Shown here piece by piece: positions 1 through 5,300 of a DNA stretch of 7,754 nt. Location: NCBI GenBank assembly GCA_041177965.1, contig JBEGWF010000172.1:1-7754 (forward strand), in the 5' to 3' direction. Below the pieces are notes generated by a model. That model worked only from the letters and a program-made list of their open reading frames with translations, had not been told where the DNA came from and did not search any database. Within the stretch, counting starts at the first letter, position 1; each line of letters begins with the position of its first letter. Both the position numbers and the translations under genes were made by a program. The DNA is from SXXZ01 sp041177965 (lineage in GTDB: Bacteria; Verrucomicrobiota; Verrucomicrobiia; Limisphaerales; UBA9464).

Positions 1-1043
1 AGACCCTCGAGCCGCCGCAGGGCACCGACGACCCGCTGCACGAGAGCATCGACCTGATCAAGCGCAACGCCCTCCAGGCCAGCGCCTTGATCCGACGCGT
101 GCTCAGCCTCCACCAGGGGCGCCTGGGGGAATGCGGCTACTGCGACCTCAACCAGCAGGTGGGCGACCTCCTGGAACTGGTGCGCAAGATCCTGCCGCGG
201 CGCATCCGCTTCGAGTCCGATCAGACCCCGGAGGCGCTGCCGGTCTACGTCGATTCGGTGGAACTCCGCCAGGTGTTCCTGAACCTCATCATGAACGCCT
301 CCGACGCGATGCCGCACAAGGGCGAGCTCCGGTGCACCACCCATCGGATCACCGCCCAGGAATGCCCGGCCCACCTGCAGGGCACCTTCCCCCGGCTTCC
401 CGCGGTCTGCGTGGCCATCCGCGACAACGGGGTGGGCATCCCCGAGCGTCACATGGCCACGATCTTCGACCCGTTCTTCACCACCAAGCCGGTCAATCGC
501 GGGTCGGGCCTGGGCCTCTACAACGCCCGCCTCTTCGTCGAGAAGCACCATGGGGCCATCTCGGTGGAATCCACCGAAGGCCAGGGAACCACCTTCCGCA
601 TCTGGCTGCCCGAGGCCGACTTCAGCGAGCAGGAGCGCCTCCACGAGGACGACGAGCGGCGACGGCGCACCCTGCTGGTGGTCGGCCCCGCCGGGCGCTC
701 TCTCGACACCACGGTCGACTCCCTGAGGCACGGCGGCTTCTTCGTGGTCGCCGAGAACCGTGAGGCCCAGGCGTTGATGACCCTCGAGTCCGCCGACTAC
801 GAGTTCGACGGGGTGCTGGTCCAGGTGGCGGCCGACACCTCCGACTTCGTCGGTCACCTGTTGCGGGAGGTCCGGCAACGCAAGCCGCCGGTGAAATCCA
901 TCCTGCAGATCATCGGGCGCAACGAGGACGAGGTCCACAGCGACTGGCTCAAGGACGCCCATCTCTCCCTCGCCTCCGACCTCCAAGAGACGGAGATCCA
1001 GCGCAGGCTGAAGGAATTGTTCGACCCGTCGTCCGGCCGATGA
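1..1043 (+). CDS. Sensor histidine kinase, C-terminal part with degenerate receiver-like tail (5' truncated by window)
   Basis: This is the C-terminal part of a two-component sensor kinase, which would autophosphorylate from ATP and pass the phosphate to a partner regulator. The frame is open from position 3, so the TTG at 87 is an internal codon and not a real start. Positions 3-160 look like the second helix of a HisKA dimerisation domain; the phosphoacceptor histidine is upstream and not visible. The ATP-binding domain is intact: N box LRQVFLNLIMNASDAM with Asn at 294-296, G1 box DNGVG at 423-437, F box FDPFFTT at 465-485, G2 box GSGLGL at 501-518. After an acidic/arginine-rich linker, about 666-1022 folds like a receiver by pattern, but the acidic pair is replaced by VVGP, the phospho-Asp position reads Gln (FDGVLVQV, about 804-827) and the KP motif is gone. 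It is therefore probably a pseudo-receiver. The stop overlaps the start of the downstream response regulator. The kinase call is firm; the signal it senses is unknown because the sensor region is missing. Confidence 0.93.
   Translation, partial: TLEPPQGTDDPLHESIDLIKRNALQASALIRRVLSLHQGRLGECGYCDLNQQVGDLLELVRKILPRRIRFESDQTPEALPVYVDSVELRQVFLNLIMNASDAMPHKGELRCTTHRITAQECPAHLQGTFPRLPAVCVAIRDNGVGIPERHMATIFDPFFTTKPVNRGSGLGLYNARLFVEKHHGAISVESTEGQGTTFRIWLPEADFSEQERLHEDDERRRRTLLVVGPAGRSLDTTVDSLRHGGFFVVAENREAQALMTLESADYEFDGVLVQVAADTSDFVGHLLREVRQRKPPVKSILQIIGRNEDEVHSDWLKDAHLSLASDLQETEIQRRLKELFDPSSGR
1040..1043 (+). promoter_or_regulatory. ATGA stop/start overlap, probable translational coupling
   Basis: The response regulator ATG shares its last two bases with the kinase TGA stop. 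The nearest purine-rich stretch, AAGGA at 1011-1015, is about 25 nt upstream and too far away to be a normal ribosome binding site. Reinitiation by ribosomes finishing the kinase is the simplest reading, and would keep the two partners in a fixed ratio. The overlap is seen directly; the coupling is inferred. Confidence 0.7.
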
Positions 1044-2323
1044 GCCCCTCCTCTCCATCCCTGGAACCCTCGCTGAAGCAGATCCTCGTGGTCGACGACG
1101 AGGACATCGTGCGCATCGCCCTGCGCGAGACCCTGCGCCGCGAACGCTACGGCGTGACCGCCTGCCCGTCTCCCGAGGAGGCGTTGAAGGCACTCCAGAA
1201 GGAGGCCTTCGCGGTCATCATCTCCGACTACCAGATGCCCGGCATGACCGGGCTCGATTTCCTGGCCAAGGCCAAGCAGATCCAGCCCGACGCCACCCGC
1301 ATCCTGATCACGGCGGTGCTGAGCCTCGACACCGTCATCGAGGCCATCAACAAGGGCGAGATCTACCGCTTCATCGTGAAGCCATGGATCCGCGAGGAGC
1401 TTCTGGCCACCGTCCGCAACGCCGTCCAGCGACACGAGCTGATCGTCCGCAACACCGTGCTCCAGGCCACGACGCTGGCCATGAACGAGCAGCTGGTGAC
1501 CCTGAACAAGGCCCTCGAATCCCGGGCCAATGCCGAGGCGGAACAGCGACGGCGGCTCGCCGAGCTGAACTCCGCGCTGGAGCTGAACCTGCACCACTCG
1601 GTCCAGCTCTGCCTGAAGGTGCTCCAATCCTTCCATCCGGCCCTCGGCACCCAGGCCCGCCGGGTGTTCGGCCTCTGCCGGGCGATGGCCGACACCCTCC
1701 GGCTTTCCGAGCAGGACCGCCAGACCCTCGAACTCGCGGCCTGGCTGCACGACATCGGCCTGGTGGGCACGCCCCGGGGGCTCATCCGCAAGTGGCTCCA
1801 GAAGAAGGAGAAGCTCACGCCCAACGAACTGTCGCAGATCGAGCAGCACCCCATCCTCGGCGAGGAACTGGTCGACTTCGTGGCCCATCTGCAACCGGTG
1901 GGTCGGGTGATCCGGGGCCACCACGAGCAGTTCGACGGACGGGGATATCCGGATCGCCTCGGCGGCAAGGAGATCCCCTGGCTGTCGCGGGTGCTCGCCG
2001 TGGCGGTGGCATATGCGGAGCTTCCCGCGCCCCACGCCGAGGCCGTCGAGAACGTCACCCTCGGCAGCGGTTGGCGCTTCGATCCCGAGGCGGTCCGCGT
2101 GCTGCTGCGGTCGCTGCCCAACGCCTCCCTGCCCCGTCAGGAGCGGGAGATCTCGCCGTCCGAGCTGGCCGCCGGCATGACCCTGGCCGCGGGGGTGAAG
2201 ACGCTGGGCGGCATGCTGTTGGCGCCGGCGGGTCAGGTCCTGACCGAAGCCCAGGTCGAGGCGATCCGGAACCACCATCAACTCGAGACGCTGGCACCGC
2301 TGCTCCTGGTGTACGCGGACTGA
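1040..2323 (+). CDS. Response regulator, receiver domain plus divergent HD-GYP-type output domain
   Basis: This 427-residue protein is the likely partner of the overlapping kinase. Residues 13-130 form an intact receiver domain: acidic pocket D19-D20, phosphoacceptor D63 in SDYQMPG, T91 and K114 in VKPW. Residues about 117-190 are a charged, heptad-like helical linker. Residues about 195-355 match the HD-GYP family, whose members usually hydrolyse cyclic-di-GMP: H237-D238 in HDIG, H270 in QHPILG, H294-H295, and GRGYP at 300-304. Several normally conserved residues differ. The HDIGK lysine is L241, the first-helix His position appears to be Q205, and the VADxYDA motif reads VAVAYAE (V323 and A326 in place of Asp). 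The following RPYR segment is missing and the region is shortened. Residues 365-427 match the small beta module often found after such domains (ELAAGMTLAAGV). The ATG lies inside an ATGA overlap with no convincing Shine-Dalgarno nearby, which suggests translational coupling. The domain calls are secure; catalytic activity is doubtful. Confidence 0.93.
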   Translation: MSPSSPSLEPSLKQILVVDDEDIVRIALRETLRRERYGVTACPSPEEALKALQKEAFAVIISDYQMPGMTGLDFLAKAKQIQPDATRILITAVLSLDTVIEAINKGEIYRFIVKPWIREELLATVRNAVQRHELIVRNTVLQATTLAMNEQLVTLNKALESRANAEAEQRRRLAELNSALELNLHHSVQLCLKVLQSFHPALGTQARRVFGLCRAMADTLRLSEQDRQTLELAAWLHDIGLVGTPRGLIRKWLQKKEKLTPNELSQIEQHPILGEELVDFVAHLQPVGRVIRGHHEQFDGRGYPDRLGGKEIPWLSRVLAVAVAYAELPAPHAEAVENVTLGSGWRFDPEAVRVLLRSLPNASLPRQEREISPSELAAGMTLAAGVKTLGGMLLAPAGQVLTEAQVEAIRNHHQLETLAPLLLVYAD

Positions 2324-2364
2324 TCCAGAAGAGATCGATCGGAGACAAAGGATCGCCCGAGCCC

Positions 2365-2391
2365 TCCCGAAGCGGCCACGACGCTCCGGGA
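2365..2391. terminator. Hairpin between convergent genes, possible bidirectional terminator
   Basis: An inverted repeat pairs 2365-2374 (TCCCGAAGCG) with 2382-2391 (CGCTCCGGGA) around a 7-nt loop. On the plus strand there is one A-C mismatch. In the minus-strand RNA the same position is a G-U wobble, so the stem is continuous over 10 bp. It abuts the stop codon of the large minus-strand gene (2392-2394) and lies 41 nt past the stop of the response regulator. There is no T-tract on either side, so it is not a textbook intrinsic terminator. It could act as a terminator, or as a 3'-end stabiliser or mRNA border. Confidence 0.5.
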
Positions 2392-5300
2392 TCACTCCCG
2401 GACGACACGGAACTGCCGGAATCCCTCCGCGCTCTCCGCGGGCAACGGCACCTCCACCGGCTCCGGGTCTCCCCGCGTCTCGATCACTCCGATCGAGGCT
2501 TCGGTCCGCCAGTCGAGGTCCAGCGATGTCGTGGATTCCACACGGAAGCGCGCGCCCGCCGGCCCTGTCACCCGGAGGACGAGAGTTTTGTCGGGACGCA
2601 CCTGCAACGACAGCAGGGTCTTCGGACCCGCCTTGGCCTCGGAGCCGCCGCCGGATCCGACCGGCCGCACGACGATCGTGACCGTGGACGCGGTGCTGGC
2701 CACGCCATCGCGGACCGAAACGGTCACGACGTTGGTCGTGTTGGCGAAGGTCGCCGGCGGCGTCCATTCCAACAGGCCGTTGGTCGAGACGGTCAACCCG
2801 GCCGGACCGCGGTCCAGACGGTAGGTCAGCGTCTGCACCGGGACGTCGGCGTCGGTCGCCCGCAAGGCCACCGACAACCGGCTCTGGGCGGCCACGGTGA
2901 CATTGGTCGCGGGGAATGCCGGTGCCCCATTGGCCTCGCGGACCATCACCATGAAGCTGGCCGTCACGGACAGGGGCGTCTGCGCGTCATCCGTCAACCG
3001 GACCTCCACACGGTTGGTGCTCGGGCCCTGTTCCTCGGTCGGGGTCCATTCCATGAGGCCGTCCTCGGTCAGGGTCAGGCCCTGCGGACCGCTCAGCAGT
3101 GTGAAGGTGAGCTTCTGGGCCGGGAGATCGGCGTCGCGAGGCACGAGTTTGGTGCTCATCTTCGCATTCTCGAAGATCGAACGGCCGAAGGCGTTGATGA
3201 TGGTGGGCGCCTGGTTGGCCTCGGAGACGAAGAGGGTGAAGGCGTTGGTGGTGCTCAATGAGGGCGCGCCGCTGTCGGTCACCCTCACCAACACCGTGTT
3301 GGTGCTCGGGCCCTGCTCCTCGGACGGGGTCCAGTTCACCGTGCCATCCGCACCCACGGTGAGCCCCGCGGGGCCGCTGACCAGCCCGTAGGTCAGGGTC
3401 TGGGCGGGCACATCGGTATCGCGACCGAGGAGTCGGAATGTGGTCGGACTGAGTTCGCGGATCCGCCGGGACACGAGCCCGACGAAGCCCGGTGCCGTGT
3501 TGGCCGGGCGGACATCGACCCGGAAGGAGACGGTGACCGACCGATTGCCATCGCTGACCGACACCGTGACCGGGTGCTGGACCGAAGCCTGATCGGCCGC
3601 GGGGGTCCAGACGAGCAGGCCCGAACCCGCGTCGACGGTCATTCCGCGGGGCCCTTGCTGCAATGCGAAGACCAACCGCTGAGGAGGCAGGTCCGCATCG
3701 GTCGCCGACAACTGGACGGTCATGGGCTTCAACGCGTCCACGGTCTGGTCGGCCACGGCGGCGAGCACCGGGGGTTGGTTGAGTTCGATCACCACCACCG
3801 TGAAGGCGTTGGTCCCGGCGAGTCGCGGCGACCCGCTGTCGGTCACCCGCACCACCACCAGGTTCGTGCTCGGACCCTGAGCCTCGGTGGGCGCGAACGA
3901 CACCTGCCCCGACGGGCTCACCGTGAGTCCGGCGGGCCCGGAGACCAGCGAGAAGGTCAGGGCCTGGGCGGGCAGGTCGGCATCGGTCGCCGCCAGGTTG
4001 AACGCGATGGTCCGGGTCTCGGACACCCGCCTCAGCGAGACATCGGCGAGCACCGGGGGCTGGTTGAGTTCGCTCACCACCACCGTGAAGGCGTTGGTCG
4101 TGCTCAACGACGGTACGCCGCTGTCGGTCACCCGCACCACCACCTGGTTGGTGCCAGGACCCTGCGCCTCGGTGGGCGTGAACGAGACGCGACCCGCGGG
4201 ACTCACCGTGAGTCCGTCGGGTCCGGAGACCAGCGAGAAGGTCAGGGTCTGGGCGGGCACGTCGGCATCGGTCGCCGTCAGATTGAAGGCGATGTTCCGG
4301 GTCTCGGACACCCGCCGCAACGAGACGTCGGCGAGGACGGGCGGTTGGTTGAGTTCGCTCACCACCACCGTGAAGGCGTTGGTCGTGCTGAGTTGCGGCG
4401 TGCCGCTGTCGGTCACCCGCACCACCACCCGGTTGGTGCCCGGACCCTGCGCCTCGGTGGGCGTGAATGACACCCGTCCTGCGGGACTCACCGTGAGCCC
4501 GTCAGGCCCGGAGACCAGCGAGAAGGTCAGGGTCTGGGCGGGCACGTCGGCATCGGTCGCCACCAGGTTGAAACCCAGGGCCCCATTCTCGGAGACCTCG
4601 CGCGCCGGGATCTCGGCCAGCACCGGCGGCGTGTTGGACGGACGCACGGTCACCCGGAACGCCGCGGTGACGCGGGCCGTACCATCGGAGACCGACACCT
4701 CGATGCGGTGCGCGATGCCCCCCTGGACCGCCGAAGGCGTCCATTGCACGAGACCGGACTCCGAGACGGTCAGCCCCGCCGGACCGCTCACCAACCCGAA
4801 GACCAACCGTTGAACGGGCAGATCCGCATCGGTCGCCGTCAGCGCCAGGGTCAACGGCTTCAACGCATCCACGGTCTGGTCGGCCACGGCCGAAAGCACG
4901 GGCGGCTGGTTGACTTCGAGCACCACCACCGTGAAGGCGTTGGTCGTGCTGAGCGACGGAGCCCCGCTGTCGGCAACCCGCACCACCACCCGGTTGGTGC
5001 CCGGACCCTGCGCCTCGGTGGGCGTGAACGACACCCGCCCGGCCGGGCTCACCGTGAGTCCGGTGGGCCCCGAAACCAGTGAGAAGGTGAGGGTCTGGGC
5101 GGGAACGTCGGCATCGGTCGCCACCAGGTTGAAATCCAGGGCCCCATTCTCGGAGACCTCGCGCGCCGGGATCTCGGCCAGCACCGGCGGCGTGTTCGGA
5201 GACCGTGAGACCGCCACCGTGAAGGCGGTGGTGACACGGGCGACGCCGTCAGCGACCGACACCTCCACCGGATACGAAGCATCGGCCTGATCGGCCGCCG

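Noticed and set aside
87..89. TTG at 87 as the start of the histidine kinase, and TTG at 7743 as the start of the large protein
   Set aside because: Both frames stay open to the window edge with sensible family sequence upstream (HisKA-like helix and RCC1 strand), so both genes are truncated by the window rather than starting there.
2332..2339. GATCGATC palindrome in the intergenic gap
   Set aside because: It is too short to support an operator or methylation-linked site, and such palindromes arise by chance at this size.
2392..2700. LPXTG, PEP-CTERM or type IX sorting signal at the end of the large protein
   Set aside because: No LPXTG, no hydrophobic helix with basic tail, and the terminal pattern does not look like the usual type IX C-terminal signal, so no known sorting route is called.
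854..2767. 637-codon open frame on the minus strand opposite the response regulator
   Set aside because: It is antisense to well-recognised kinase and regulator domains, is rich in Gly/Arg/Asp-type shadow composition, has no family pattern, and runs into the tail of the large gene. Long open antisense frames are expected at this GC content.
1384..3261. 625-codon plus-strand frame crossing from the regulator into the large gene
   Set aside because: It overlaps two genes with strong domain support in other frames and has an Arg/Pro/Gly-rich shadow composition.
3574..4813. Repetitive plus-strand open frames (for example 3574-4470 and 3887-4813)
   Set aside because: Their internal repetition simply mirrors the tandem repeats of the minus-strand gene. 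The minus-strand reading gives classic ATDAD, GPxGLTV and NQPPVL motifs; the plus-strand reading gives none.
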